A stretch of 64,000 nucleotides of DNA from Paroedura picta (GCF_049243985.1 NC_135386.1:5044501-5108500), one strand, 5' to 3'. Numbered from the stretch's first letter, positions 13,301-25,210 are shown. Notes: generated from the letters alone by a model not told the origin. A program made the numbers and translations.

Positions 13301-16300
13301 CCACAATGACCCAAATCCTGACATAAGCCTTGGAATAGAATCCTAGAATCCTAGAATCATAGAGTTGGAAGGGGCCATACAGGCCATCTAGTCATAGAAT
13401 CATAGAGTTGGAAGTGGCCATACAGGCCATCTAGTCCAACCCCCTGCTCAACGCAGGATCAGCCCTAAACCATCCTAAAGCATCCAAGAAAAGTGTGCAT
13501 CCAGCCCTTGCTTGAATATTTTGGAGAGGAGCTATGGCTCCGTGGAAGAGCCCCTGCTTGGCATGCAAAAGGTCCCAGGTTCAATCCCCGGCATCAGGCC
13601 CTGCCAGTATGAGTGGCCAACACTGACATCAGTGGACCCAGGGCCGGGTTCCGTAGAAGGGCAGCTTCATGTGTGTCTATCCTGAGCCGACTTGTACCAA
13701 CCTTGGGGTTGAAGGCAAGGGTCTTGGGATCACTTGGATCTACAACGGAGGGGTAAGGCTCAAAGATGATGCTCTTGCGCGGAGACTCCAAGGCCGCTCT
13801 GCACATGGCCACGAGGAGGTCCACCACCTGGCGGGGGGAGAAACGCAGGGTCACAGTCAAAGGCACCGCGGCATCCCGGCACCAGGCTCAGCCTCCCGGC
13901 TCCACCCTGACCCCCCGTCCAGAGACAAGCAGGTGGTTCATTCCCGTGAAGACCAACGAGAGAATCCTGTGGATTCTTCAGTGAGAGGCATTCTGGGAAG
14001 GGGCTGAGAAAAGGGCCAGGCACCATCTCAGTCCACGGGGCTCTCCCAGTCAGCCTGCCCTTGCCTTCCTAGTCAGTGGGCTGCACGTGGGTTAAGGGCC
14101 ATCGAGTCACTTCCAGCGTAGGGAAGGTGGAATGAAAAGTAGGGGGAAAGAACATTCACATTTTAAGATATGCAGATAACGGATGGCCCCTGTCCATTTT
14201 GGGGGGTCTTGTCTTTTCCCATAGAAGCATGGAAGGGACCATAAAGGCCATCTAGTCCAACCTCCCCACTGATGCTCAATGCAAGACTCCTTCCCAAGCC
14301 TGGTGCCCCCCTCCCTTCTAGTTCGTACCTCCGCTCCCGTGGCCACTTCCTCAGCTGCGCCGGACATCACCCCCAGAGTGTAGAAGGAGAAGACGCAGAG
14401 CTCTCGTGTGCACACCGCCGGCTACAGGGAGACAAAAGCCGTGCGGTTAGCGTAAGAAGGCCCCGTCCGTTTTGTGAGGCAAGCCACGTCCTCCCCAGAT
14501 GGGCAGCCAGACTCTGAGGAGTCCTTTGGTTCTATCTGCAGTTCAAGAATGCTTCCTAACATAAAGGAGGAGAGCCGTCCATTAACGTTGGGACGATGCT
14601 GCCGTCCAAACTCTTAACATCTGCACGGATGAACGTTCCTCAAACGGGACCTGCTGCAGCTTACTCATTTGGGCTGCTGGACTGAGGACTCAGCGCCTGA
14701 GAAGGAAGCAGGAAGTACCTTCAGCATGGACCCGTTCTGGAAGACGTGCTGTTCATCACACACCACGCAATACTCGTTCAGGGTTGGAATCCGCTGCTCT
14801 GCGTACTTCATGATCTGGAGGGCGAATGGGAGAAGTTCACATCCACTTCCTGCTGACCCCTTTGGGGTCACCCCTGTCCACCATCCACCAGTGACAGCAG
14901 CTTCCCTGCAGGTTCATCTTGCACTGCAGAGCTTAACCCCAAAGACGGGCTTGCACCTACCTCACAAGATCGTTGTGAGGAACACAATGGGCAGAACAAA
15001 CAATGGTGGGAAATGCCAAGAACTGGGACGACGATTGCTCACCTGGACCAGAAAGCCGTATTCCAAGGTAGGAATGTTCTTGCAGTGGCCGCCAACCTGC
15101 GGAGAAAGAGACAGGGACAGCCCAGCCACATTACTCTGCACCTGGCTGCTCATCACTTCTTGAGTGTATCTTTCACGCCCCATGCCAAATATCGCCTGGA
15201 GGGTCCAGCCACAGCAAATAAAATTGGTATCAACGGAAATGTTATCTATTATATCAGGGGTGACCAAACTGTGGCTCTCCAGATGTCCATGGACTACAAC
15301 TCCCATGAGCCCCGGGCAGCAGTTTGGCCACCCTGCATTATACGATTTATACAATAATATCATCACGATTTTACAGCACAGAGTCTGGATATCGGGCCAT
15401 GTTAAAAACCATAAAGAACAAGCTTTACATAAGCTGTTACAACTTCCTACACAACGTTGAAGTAAATATGTGTACAGTCTGCTTTCGCCAGCTTTTTAAA
15501 TTGTGTACCCCATATAATAAATTTATTTCCTTAGATACAAATTTTATTTGCTGCAGCTTGACCTGTGAGAAAGAGCTGTTTTTTGTACCCTGCTTTTCAC
15601 TATCCAAAAGCATCTCTAAACGGCCCACAATCACCTCCCACTCCTCTTCCCACAACAGGCACCCTGTGAGGCTGAGAGAGCTCTGCGAGAACTGAGAGGA
15701 GCCCAGGGTCACCCAGCAGGCCTCGCGTGTCTCAAAGTGGCTTACAATCACCTTCCCCTCCTCTCCCCACAACAGGCACCCACGGTAGGGCTGAGAGAGC
15801 TCCGAGAGAACTGGGACTGGCCCAAGGTCACCCAGCTGGCTCTCTGGGGAGAAAGATGTGGGGTCCATGAAGGAAGTAAAACAAAATAGGAGCCCCCTGG
15901 GTGCTGTTAGCCCTGCGAGGCAAGCTTCCTGGTTGCATGGAATTTTGTTTTTAAACATGGATCTCCTTTGAACACAACTGAAGCATGAGGGATGGTGCCC
16001 GCAACCAGAGGCAAAACCGAGCCATCCCCCAGTTTGTCAAGGAGTGTCGCTCTCACTCTCACAAGGAAACACCCAGATTATCCCCGAGCACCAACCCACA
16101 GCCAGCCCCCCAAGGGACGAAGCCAGAGAGGACACCCACCAGGATGTTGAATGGGGTGACACCTGCCTGGGTGCTGGGGGGATAGCCGAACACTTCCACT
16201 TTGGGGTTCTTCATGGTGCAGGAGATGGAGCGGTTCACGAGGCGGTTGACCCGCAACTCCGGCACGCCCAGCTTGCTCTTCAGCATGGAGTCCTGGATGA

Positions 16301-18583
16301 CGGGGAAGCTGGGAGACCTGCAGGCAAACAAACCCACCAGGCTCTCCTCTCAGGGTTCACGGGGGGCTCCCTTCCGGCCTTGAGAAAGGGGCGTCGCACA
16401 AGAAGAAAAGCCAGACTTTTCAGAGCCCCCTTTGCAAACAATCTGAACTGGGGCTCCTCAGCATGGCATCTGCAGACACCAGTTACTACCCCTTGATTTC
16501 CTTATCGCCGTTTGCTTCTCAATGGCTGACAATAGAACTCTGCGGTTCTTTAATGGGACAGGCTAAAACACGGGAGCTGCAGGTTGCTCCCAGCCCATCC
16601 TGAGTTTCTTTCCACCAGAGTTCCACAGCATCACCTGTGAAATTTCGCAGCCTCCCCCCCCCCTCAGGAACTCCCTTCTCCGCCCCCCAGATAATAATTA
16701 TTCATTAGTAAAAGTTTTTTGCCTTTAGGTTTCAAATGGCTGAGGCAGAAGGACGGTTAGTTTCTATATCCCGCTTTTCTCTACCCAAACGAGTCTCAAA
16801 GCGGCTTCCAATCGCCTTCCCTTCCTCTCCCCACAACAGACACCCTGTGAGGGAGGGAGGGCTGAGAGAGCTCTGACGGGACTGCTCTGCGGGAACAGCC
16901 CTGAGAGAACTGTGACTGGCCCAAGGCCACCCAATTGGCTGCGTGTGGAGGAGCCGGGAATCAAGCCCAGCTCTCCGGATTAGAGGCCGCCGGGGAAGGG
17001 GGGGGGATGCAAGTCGACCTGACCATATACAGTCATATCACCTAATAAAAAATTTAACCAATATATTAAAATTAATTAACTCCCATCCATTCCGGAAATC
17101 CTTCCGGGGCCCTCAAGAAACGCCAGGGTTTCACGAAACCCTGCTTGAGAAAGCCTGCCCCCTGGTGGAGAAAAGAGCAGCCGTACTTGGGGATGGGAGA
17201 GAAGATGCTGAGGCCTGCCCGGAACTTCTTGATGGTGCCGCTGGCCCGGAACCAGCTGTGCCGCTTCTCCTGCTGGGTCTTCAGGAAATCGTTGCTGAGG
17301 TGTTTCCATTGCTGCGATGTGAACATGCCCAGGATCCTAGGGGAGAGCAGAAGGCCGTTGGCGGACGGGGGGAGGCCCGCGGGGCAGGGCTCTTGCTCGT
17401 TCTGAGGCTCCCCCTCCCACCAAGAAATTTGGCAGCTTGAAGAGGAAGGAAGGAATGAGAACAGACGGGAAGGAAGGAGAGCGAGGACGCTTCAGCCGGA
17501 GACCTGAAGGCCTGGGAGATGATGGAACCGGAAGGAAAGGAAAGACAACGGGACGGGAGGGAGAGACCAGCGGAGAGGGAAGAACACTTTTAAATAACAG
17601 AGAAAAAGACGAGAGCAGGGCTCCGGAACCTTCTGGGCCTGCAGGCACCTTTGGAACAGGAGGCCCAAGTAATAAAACAGCATCCACAAAATGGCTGCTG
17701 CGGGAGGCGGAGCCAGCCACAAAATGGTGGCCGCAACTTAACTCCAGTGGAGCAGTGGAGATCCCTATATGGCTGCGTTTTTAAAAAATCTGCACAATCA
17801 GTGGCCAATCCAAAGCCTTGCCAATCTGGCTTCCGAAAATACTCGCTGGGCACCAGAATACGGGGCAGTGGAGGCCATGGCACCTACAGGCATCGAGTTG
17901 AGGACCCCTGGACTATGGGCACGTGACACTGTCCTAACTGGCAGCAAAAGGGGAAATCAGGCTAGCTTTCAATGCTGACTTCCAGTCCAAAGCATGACAC
18001 ATTTTCACCAACTAACAGAGAGAAGCTACTCCACACCCACTGAACATTATGGCCAGTAGGCCACCTGTCCCCCTTGAACAGGTTCCAAAAGGATGCCAAA
18101 GAGCAGGACTTAGATGTGAGCATGCATCAAACTCATAAGGCAAGAATCTGTCTTTCTCTAAAGCGAGGGAGAGAATGCAACAATTGGTTACGGTTTCCTG
18201 CCTTGTTGTGATGTAAAACCAGCTCTGAATGCCGAACGTGGACAATGTCCCTGTATCGGCATCTTATATGTTCTTTCCTCAATCTTGATCTAACAATGAA
18301 AGAATTCCTACAGCAGTTGTTAGTAATAATTTGGACCCCTTCTCTGAGCCTGGCTACCATTTGCCATTCTCCCCATCAGTCCCACGTACTTCTTCAGCTG
18401 GAGACCCAATCCAAACCCTTCCTTATTGGATGGCTGGAAAACTTCGATGGACGGTTCTGGAAAAAGAGACCAAAGGAATCCATTGAGATGTCTAAATACA
18501 TGCGAAGGGGGGAAAAATAACATTTTGTCCCTTGACTTCTTTACAATTCACACCCCAAAGGGGGCGAAGGAAGGAAGGGGGGG

Positions 18584-18673
<90 letters not shown>

Positions 18674-21600
18674 CTAAGGGAAGGAAGGAACAAAAGGAGG
18701 GAGGGAGAAGAATAGGACTTGGGGATAAGAGAAGGGAGAGAAGAAAGGAAAGAAGGGTAGGAGGAAGAGAAGGAGAACTGTTTTTTTTTTTTTTCCTTTA
18801 CCCCGCTTTTTACTACAGGAAGGAATCTCAAAGCAGCTTACAATCGCCTTCCCTTCCTCTCCCCACAACAGACCCCCTGAGAGGTAGGTGGGGCTGAGGG
18901 AGCTCTGAAAGAACCGTGACTAGACCAAGGTCACTGGCTGCATGTGGAGGAGTGGGGAAGGGAGGTCCAAAGAATTACAAGACGCAGGAAAACAAATGGG
19001 AATCGCCTGCAGTCTAACCTTACTTTGGAGGGGTGCTTTCTCCCCATACACCCTTTTCCCTTCTTGTTCCGTTTAGAGAGAGCATGGCTCCAGCTGCTGG
19101 GAGATGCAGGCTCAAACTCCCTCTCTGCCTGGAAGCCGGCTGGGTGACTGTGGCCTGGCCATTCTAGCCAGCTGAACCTATCTCAGAGGGCTTCAGGGAG
19201 GATAAAACAAAAGACGGGAGACCAATGCTATGAGCTATTTTGGGTCCCTAACTGGCAAGGAAACGGGTGGGGGGAATTATCTCAGCAAAATGAGGCTGCT
19301 GACTGGACCAGAACAAGGATCCCCTGTTTGGTACCTTACCCACATCTTAGACACTTTGCACACAATTGGATGGTGGGGTTATAATCTTGCGCTCGCAGAC
19401 ATGATTGGCTCCTAGGTCAAGAAGTTCCTCCAGTCCGGCAACGGGACTACTCACCTGGGCCATCCAGGTACTGGGAAAGGGAAAACCGCAGCCGGAGGAC
19501 AATGGGCTCGGTCCGTAGGACCTTCCAGGCTGTCGCCACCTCCTCCTGCAAAAAGAACTGGATCAGCACCCTGGCTGTGCAACTGGGAGTAAAGGGTGTG
19601 TGTGACAAGGAATGAAGACCAGGAATGCAAATCACTAAGGTAGGATCTCAATGTCCTCGGTTTGTTGCACTACTGAAATCATTCAACTAGCCCAGGGATA
19701 GCCAAACTGTGGCTCTCCAGATGTCCACGGACTACAATTCCCATGAGCCCCGGCCCGCATGTGTTGGCATGTGCTGGCAAGGGCTCATGGGAAATTTAGT
19801 CCATGGACATCTGGAGAGTCATAGATTGGCCACCCCTGATCGAGCCACTGGATCCAAATTGCATGCCAAGCAGTTGATCAGCTACTGAGTTACGGCCCCA
19901 GGAAAGTAATGTTCAATCCAGTGGCAGTAGTCAGGAGTTCCTCTCAAATCTCTGGACTACAAACTCTTGGAAGGATGGAGTGAGTACAAGCATGTACACA
20001 AAGCATCTCAGCCCCTCCCTCAAATGCTAGCATTGGTCTCCTTACTCACATCTAGAAAGCCGATATTGATATGCAGGTCAATATCCACGTCGTCAATGGT
20101 CCCATATTCCCTGTGGGGGAAGGAGGAAGGGTTAGCAAAAGACCAGGGAGAACGAGAGCTGGAGGGGGAAATTTTCCAGCACGGTGACCGTACGCCCTTA
20201 TTCCCAAGCCGCAGCATCCAACCAAGCACAGCGAACGCAACTTGCCACAGAACAGGTCTAGCTTCCCATGACCATATACAGAGAGGGACTATGACTGAAA
20301 TGCCTCTTATGACCAATTCTGATTTCGCTGTTCCTCCTAAAATAGGAATGAGCAGACAACTTGACAAATGTGTATCATTCTGACCCACTTCCTTCCTGCT
20401 GTGAGAGACGGAAACTCTCCACGGAGGGGTTGTAGTAGGGACAGCTTTGGTCAGCCTGGGACATGGATCTGTCCTTCCTGGCCATGGGAGTGAGACCGCA
20501 GGGGTTTGACTTCTCCCAGTTGTATGCTGCCCATCCTGATCCCCTGCACTCTTCCTGTTTTCCCTTATGCAGGGAATTGTGGCTCCATCATATAAACCCT
20601 TCTTTCCTTTTGGTCTTCAAACCAGAGATCAGGGGGGCTGGGCAGCTTCACCTATTGGATCCTGAGCCCTTTCTGAACTACCCCCTTTCTGCTGCCTTTT
20701 GGAAGAACTTGAGGGGAAAAGAGGCATGCCTCCTGCCTCCCTTTGCAGCCCCCCACCCCACCCCACCCCACCCCACAGAGCTCCCCAAAGAAGCAGAAGG
20801 AAAAGAGCTGGAGTCTCAAAGAGACTTTCCATCTCCTTCCCTTCCTCTCCCCACAACAGGACCCCCTGTGAGGGAGGTGGGGCTGAGAGAGAACTGTGAC
20901 TGGCCCAAGGCTACCCAGCTGGCTGCATGTGGAACTGGAGTGGGGAATCAAACCCAGTTCCCCAGACTCGAGGTTGCTGCTCTTAAACACGACACCAAGC
21001 TGGCAGGCTTTCCAAAATGGAGTACGTCAGGAGTATATCAGGCCCTGTCGGCTCACCAAGAACGACCCCTCGGCTGAAACCCACATTAGACCTGGATTTC
21101 GTTTTTCTTTTAAATGAACACCTTTCCCCCTTGGTCTCCACTCAGCTTAAGGCCACGCTCCCAATGCACAGCCCCTCCTGAGAAAAGAGAAGCCCTGATA
21201 TATCTACTGGGGGCGGTCACCATAGATAAGAAATCAGTTCTGAGAGGGTGCGTGCACGTGGCCCGTGAGGTTCCAGCTTTGGTATGCCAGCCCGCAAACC
21301 CCCTCCGGCTTCTCTCTCCGGGCTCAGCCCTCCTGCAGCGGCTGCTCTTGCTAATTGGCATTTTCTGCTTCACAAGACATGGAGAGAGGTAAATTGCCCC
21401 AGGCCGGCTCCAGCTCAGCACAAGGCTCTTTGCAGGAGCCAGAGCAAAGCCTCTGGAAAAAAAAAGACTGCGCTGTCCTTTCAAAGCAGCTATATTTAGA
21501 CGGGGAAGGAAGGGCCCTTCTCCAGCCAGAATGCTAAGGCAGCTTTCCACGCAACGCCCTGCAGATCTCCCCGGAACTCTCTGCACGTTGCCTTTCCGGG

Positions 21601-23054
21601 AAAAGAAGGGAATAATGGATGCAACTGAACAAAGGCAGTCGCCCTGCACAGCAGGTCGAAACGAGCAGACGGGTTCGTCTGTCTGCAGCGCCAGACAAGA
21701 GCGAGAGCCCAGTGGCCCCTGAAAGGCCAGCAACAATGGTGGGAGGGTGTCTGAAGAAGTGAGCAGTGACTCCTGAAAGCTCTTCTCGACTGTGCAGCAG
21801 AGCTTGTGTCGTGTGGGGATCTGTCCCAGCCTCCCTGTCAAAACCTTCCTGACTTACATGCCCTCTACAGATGACCCTCCCCACCTCCTCTTGTCTCCTC
21901 TCTAGCAAACAGAAGAACTGGGTAATTGGCCGTGCAAATGTGCTTTTCACAATGATAAAACCTGTTTGGTTATTAACTACTTAAATCTTGATGTAATCCA
22001 CCCTGAGGCCACAGAAATAGGAAAACAAATGGATGGGGAGGGAGGGAGGGAGGAGACAGATGGGACACCAAACCGGCCCAGACCACCAAAGGTTAGACCC
22101 CAGTACTCACCGGACAGACACGGAGTTCTCACTGTACAGCTCCTTCACCGCCTCGATGTCTGCGTCCAACTGCGGGTGGCGATACAGGTCCGCCGCGCAG
22201 GTCCCCTGTGGAAACCCAGACACAGACACTGCAGCAAGGATACAGAACTCTGACTGAATTGTGCACTGAGGCTGACTTCAGCTTAATAAACTTGCCCAGA
22301 ACCCAGGCGCCCTCTCACTCCAGTAGCAGTCACCATTGCAATGCAAGAATTTAAAGAAACCGTCTCTCCATGCCAAAATATTCTTGACAGGTAAGTAAAT
22401 GGCAGCCCTAATCCTGCTTTCTTTAAGTTCCCCAAAGCCCTCTACGACAGCACAATGGCTAAAGAACACAGAAGCATATTAGTGCAATCCTCTTTGGTTG
22501 CAGCACTGACACATTCTGCTGGTTGGTCAACGTCCCTCTCATTTACATTTTCTACTGCTTCATCCTCTCCTACTCCCTTTATTGAATTGAAACAACCTGG
22601 GTGAAATACTAGAATACCAAGGATTAAAGACTGTCCTTTATTATTTCTAAATGCCAAAGTTTTGACTGCCTGTTCCTGCTGCTTGCCCCAGAACTCCACA
22701 GGAAATTTTACACCATCCTGCCATGACAGGGCAAGTCAATACCAAGCTATTTTTACACTCCATGGATACCAAGCTCCTTACCTGTACTCCGTACAGGAAT
22801 TCCTCCGACTCATTGTCTCCATCAGAATCATCATCAGTCCAGTACTGGCCTTTGATGTCCTAAAAGACAAGAAATGGATGTGGAGGGGAGGGGGATGGCT
22901 ACAGCTATAAAATGCCACAACGGCATGGAAACATCTGTAATAACTTATTTTTAAAATAGCAGGAAATAAAACCTTGGGTCAAAATGAAGACTAAATTGGC
23001 TACAGGTTCAGGGAGCACAGAGCCCTCTCCCCACGGCCTCTCCGCACTCACCAT
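4399..23054 (-). CDS. PARP6: PARP6 mono-ADP-ribosyltransferase, complete, 22 coding exons
   Basis: PARP6 transfers single ADP-ribose units from NAD+ to proteins. Coding exons, 5' to 3' on the minus strand: 23052-23054 (ATG only), 22782-22859, 22111-22205, 20050-20110, 19455-19545, 18390-18456, 17187-17336, 16140-16317, 15043-15096, 14719-14814, 14329-14421, 13702-13827, 12791-12856, 12468-12535, 11679-11727, 10777-10889, 9767-9839, 8613-8682, 7730-7809, 6616-6679, 5210-5294, 4399-4501. They sum to 1863 nt, 620 aa (human about 630). Joined text such as DIDLHINIGFLD, SQQWKHLSNDFLKTQQEK and GQVGDANINTQDPKIQKEI is almost identical to human PARP6. A Cys-rich patch holds C275, C278, C295 and C300. 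The C-terminal PARP fold includes H463 (HGSHIENWHSIL) and Y498 (YGKGIYLSP). No break was seen. Confidence 0.97.
5467..5596. mobile_element. Palindromic hAT-type MITE
   Basis: About 130 bp with inverted ends GGTGGCCAAACTGTGGCT and its complement TTTGGCCACCCCTG, folding on CCAGCATGCTGG. It lies in a PARP6 intron. Confidence 0.8.
5876..6010 (+). mobile_element. tRNA-derived SINE (Sauria type)
   Basis: The tRNA-like head 'catggctcagtggtagagc' with A box and the following 'cttggcacgcagaaggttcc' match the head common to the other copies in this window (13.52, 29.7, 48.97, 57.35 kb). It is intronic in PARP6. Confidence 0.6.
6180..6424 (+). mobile_element. CORE/MIR-like SINE
   Basis: Carries the family blocks 'ctcaaagctggttacaatcg', 'cccaaggtcacccagctagt' and a B-box-like 'gagtcaaacccagttctcca', ending in CACACTGGCTC. 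Confidence 0.75.
7332..7552 (+). mobile_element. CORE/MIR-like SINE
   Basis: Same family as 6180-6424: 'cacccagctggctgcatgtg' then 'gcggggaatcaaacctggct' and a CACCAAGCTAACTC end. Confidence 0.75.
8030..8136 (+). mobile_element. CORE/MIR-like SINE fragment
   Basis: Half of the same family, from 'ccaaggtcacccagctggct' to ACACCAAGCTGGCTCTC. Confidence 0.75.
10580..10662 (+). mobile_element. CR1 LINE 3' end
   Basis: Typical CR1 tail: 'gggggttggactagatggcc' followed by CCTTCCAACTCTATGATTCTATGA. Confidence 0.8.
12104..12372. repeat. Degenerate about 33-bp minisatellite in a PARP6 intron
   Basis: About eight imperfect units of the form CCCTCACTTCCCATCTAGATCCTCCATCACTGT, with length variation between units. 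It ends about 95 bp from PARP6 coding exon 14 (12468-12535). Confidence 0.85.
13000..13160 (+). mobile_element. MIR-like SINE
   Basis: 'gtgggg attcgaacctgggcc' B-box-like segment preceded by 'ccctgtgagggaggtcaggc' and ending in ACTACGCCACCAGGGCCC. Confidence 0.6.
13336..13490 (-). mobile_element. CR1 LINE 3' end with duplicated terminus
   Basis: The CR1 tail (minus strand) is present, and its last roughly 50 bp ('atcatagagttggaagtggc' block) occurs twice in tandem before 'tccaaccccctgctcaacgc'. Confidence 0.8.
13520..13640 (+). mobile_element. tRNA-derived SINE (Sauria type)
   Basis: 'gctatggctccgtggaagag' A-box region and 'ggtcccaggttcaatccccg' B-box region read directly. Confidence 0.75.
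14218..14283 (-). mobile_element. CR1 LINE 3' end fragment
   Basis: 'catagaagcatggaagggac' then 'catctagtccaacctcccca', the CR1 tail on the minus strand. Confidence 0.65.
15255..15335. mobile_element. Palindromic hAT-type MITE, shortened
   Basis: CAGGGGTGACCAAACTGTGG at one end and CAGTTTGGCCACCCTG at the other; the central hairpin is mostly lost. Confidence 0.75.
15570..15845 (+). mobile_element. CORE/MIR-like SINE, two partial copies in tandem
   Basis: 15570-15720 and 15721-15845 each carry the 'ccccacaacaggcaccc' and 'gaactg...cccaaggtcacccagc' blocks; both lack the tRNA-like end. Confidence 0.65.
16752..16995 (+). mobile_element. CORE/MIR-like SINE
   Basis: Near-complete: 'tatatcccgcttttctctac', 'ctcaaagcggcttccaatcg', 'ccaaggccacccaattggct', then 'ggaatcaagcccagctctcc'. 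Confidence 0.75.
17616..17910. mobile_element. Non-autonomous hAT-type element
   Basis: About 295 bp with CAGGGCTCCGGAACCTTCTG at one end and the roughly inverse GAGTTGAGGACCCCTG at the other. The inner text 'cacaaaatggctgctgcggg' is shared with the copy at about 53.0-53.3 kb. It lies in a PARP6 intron. Confidence 0.6.
18551..18780. repeat. Long homopurine tract with (AG)44 core
   Basis: A pure AG dinucleotide run occupies 18586-18673 and is flanked on both sides by GGAA/GAAGG-rich sequence, giving about 230 nt of near-pure purine on the plus strand. In the PARP6 transcript (minus strand) it is a pyrimidine tract ending about 95 nt upstream of coding exon 6 (18390-18456). Confidence 0.93.
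18781..18950 (+). mobile_element. CORE/MIR-like SINE, 3'-truncated
   Basis: Follows a 14-T run: 'cctttaccccgctttttact', 'cttacaatcgccttcccttc' and 'ggtcactggctgcatgtgga' are seen; the tRNA-like end is missing. Confidence 0.7.
19693..19838. mobile_element. Palindromic hAT-type MITE
   Basis: CAGGGATAGCCAAACTGTGG at one end and ATTGGCCACCCCTG at the other. The flanking octamers aactagcc and atcgagcc match at 6 of 8 positions, as expected of an aged 8-bp hAT target duplication. Confidence 0.8.
20808..21006 (+). mobile_element. CORE/MIR-like SINE
   Basis: 'cttccctt cctctccccac', 'cagctggctgcatgtgg' and 'ggggaatcaaacccagttcc' followed by ACACCAAGCTGGC. Confidence 0.75.
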
Positions 23055-23310
23055 TTGCTTGGTGGGTTCACAGTTGCTCCTCCTCCAGGGCTAGGCCTTG
23101 CCACTCCATGCTACTCGCCAGGCAGAAGCGAGCGGTGAGACAGGCATCCAGGCGGCAGCAGAAGGCCTCGGAGTCAGGGCGGGGTGTCAGCACCGGGAAT
23201 ATGTTCTGCCGTCGCCCTGGCAACCGAGTCACGGTCCTCGAGAAGGCTGAGAGCCCCGCGGGTGACGTCAGCACCGTGCAGCGGCCTGCTCATTGGCCAT
23301 CGGGAAGGCT
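23052..23310 (-). promoter_or_regulatory. PARP6: PARP6 promoter and first exon
   Basis: A small CpG-rich block sits directly upstream of the exon carrying the PARP6 ATG. On the minus strand a CCAAT box (within ATGGCCAATGAG, 23292-23300) is followed about 25 bp later by a perfect cAMP-response element TGACGTCA (23263-23270), a common NF-Y/CREB arrangement for TATA-less promoters. Transcription probably starts between about 23100 and 23260. The exon ends ATG|gtgagt at 23052, so the initiator codon is the exon's last three bases. Confidence 0.7.
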
Positions 23311-24659
23311 GCCTGCTGAAAGGGAAACCCAACACTTTTTTTTTTTAACATTTCCATTCAAGCCTATAGTAAATACAAGGCTTGAGACAGGAAGCCCAGC
23401 AAGCGGCAGTGGCAGCATTTAGGCAGCTGGGACGAGTGGACCCCTGCTGCTGCAATGCCTCCACATTTCACCACATTATATTATTGTTGTTGTTGTTGTT
23501 GTTGTTGTTATTATATTTATTACCCACTACCATCAGCAAAGCCGTCTCACAGTGGGTTACATAGCAATAAAAAACCCAGATATAGAATACATAATATCAT
23601 TGATTCCCCCCCCCCCATTAAAATTATTTGTTGTTGTTATTCTCCTCTGCCTCTTGGGCCTTGTGATTTCCTTTAACAGCTCGGGCTGTTTTAACTCTTA
23701 CTTGCCTCGGGATCAATTAGGCCTACGACAGGGAGGTCCATAAATACAGAGTTGCTAACATTTTGAGACATAAACCGGACCTGTCCAAGTGAAGACGTGG
23801 GACTGCTGTCCAGCCGAGGAAGAAAACAGAGAACTGTTTTAAAAACCATCAAATACATATATTTCCACAAAGTCCAGGTTCTTTCAAAAATCTGTCTATG
23901 GGCCCAGGAAATGCAGGAATCTTATTTTATTTAAGGCTTTTATACCCCTCCCTTCTCCCCTCACACTCTTCTTCTTTAACCAGGAGGAGTCTTGCCCACT
24001 CCTGGGAAAATATAAGTGCTGATTTATTCTTCCTTTGGCCTAGCAGCCCAGCTGGCTGTAGGATGGCATGGGGCACTCAACAGACTCCTGAAACTGATGC
24101 TTTCTTGGATTAGCCACAAACAAAATAACAAGCACTACCTAAAAAAAACCCAACAACCGTGGATTTAATTCAACCATCAAAAAAAGGACATAGAGAATAA
24201 AAAGGGGGTTCCATAATCAGGCAGAGTATCAATTACAACTTTTACCTCAGGAAAAGAAATAAACCCAACAGCCTGTTCTACCTTGAAACTGGCGCTCCTG
24301 AATCCTTTCTTTCCCCTTTCCTCCTCAATCCAGGAGGCATTTGGGCAAGATGTGGGAACAAGCCGCTACCCCCAACCAAAACGCCCATAATCTGCACTAA
24401 AAGGAAACCGGGCCACAGTGCAGACAGACCAAACTGTTGTAGCTATTGAATACTGTGCCGTCACACTGTTTGTTGTTGTTGTTATTAGGTACTGTTATTA
24501 TATTACACCGTTTGATACAAGTTCACTGTTAAACAAGTGTTATACTGAAATGTTCATTGTATTGTACCGCAAATGAGCGTTATAATGTAAAGCGTCCTGA
24601 GCCAAAAGGAAAGGGCGGTATATAAATATAAAATAATAATAAATAATAATTTTTAATAG

Positions 24660-24930
24660 CTATTTTCCCTCCTTCTCAATCCAGGAAGAATTCACCATTT
24701 TTCCTCTTTCCACCTCAGTCTAGGAAGATTTAACTATTTTTCATCTTTCCTCCTCAAACCAGGAAGAATCCGCTATTTTTCTTCTTCAAGCAAAATTAGA
24801 ATTCACTACTTTTGCTCCTCAAGCTGGAATCCCTCCTCAATTTTGCTCCTCAAGTCAGAATTCACCATTTTTCCTCCTTCCTCTTCAAGCCAGGAAGAAT
24901 CCACTATGTTTCTTCCTCAGACCAGTGAGA
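24660..24930. repeat. Degenerate about 45-50-bp tandem repeat
   Basis: At least five imperfect units built on 'ctcaatccaggaagaattca' and 'ccatttttcctctttcc'. Unit length varies. Confidence 0.75.
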
Positions 24931-25210
24931 ATTCCCTATTTCCCCCTCCCTCCAGGGCCGAACACCCTTCCCTCCCCTCAGAGCGCCTGGCTTCCAACTG
25001 CCGTCCTCCTCCCTTAAAGATTCAGAAAGTCTGTGGAGCAGAAGCCATTTCGAGGAATGGCAGCCTCTGAACAAGAACTCCCTTGGGTGGAACATAATAA
25101 AAACACAAAATAAACAAAGGGGGGGGGGGAACCCTCCACAATCCCTAAAAGACTTCTCCAGTTTTCTCTGCTCTTTAGAACAGTCCAGGTTATTATTTTA
25201 AAATTGGGGG

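Noticed and set aside
21110-21841. 243-codon minus-strand open frame in a PARP6 intron
   Set aside because: No family resemblance, no conserved motif, and it lies wholly between two well-defined PARP6 exons; probably chance.
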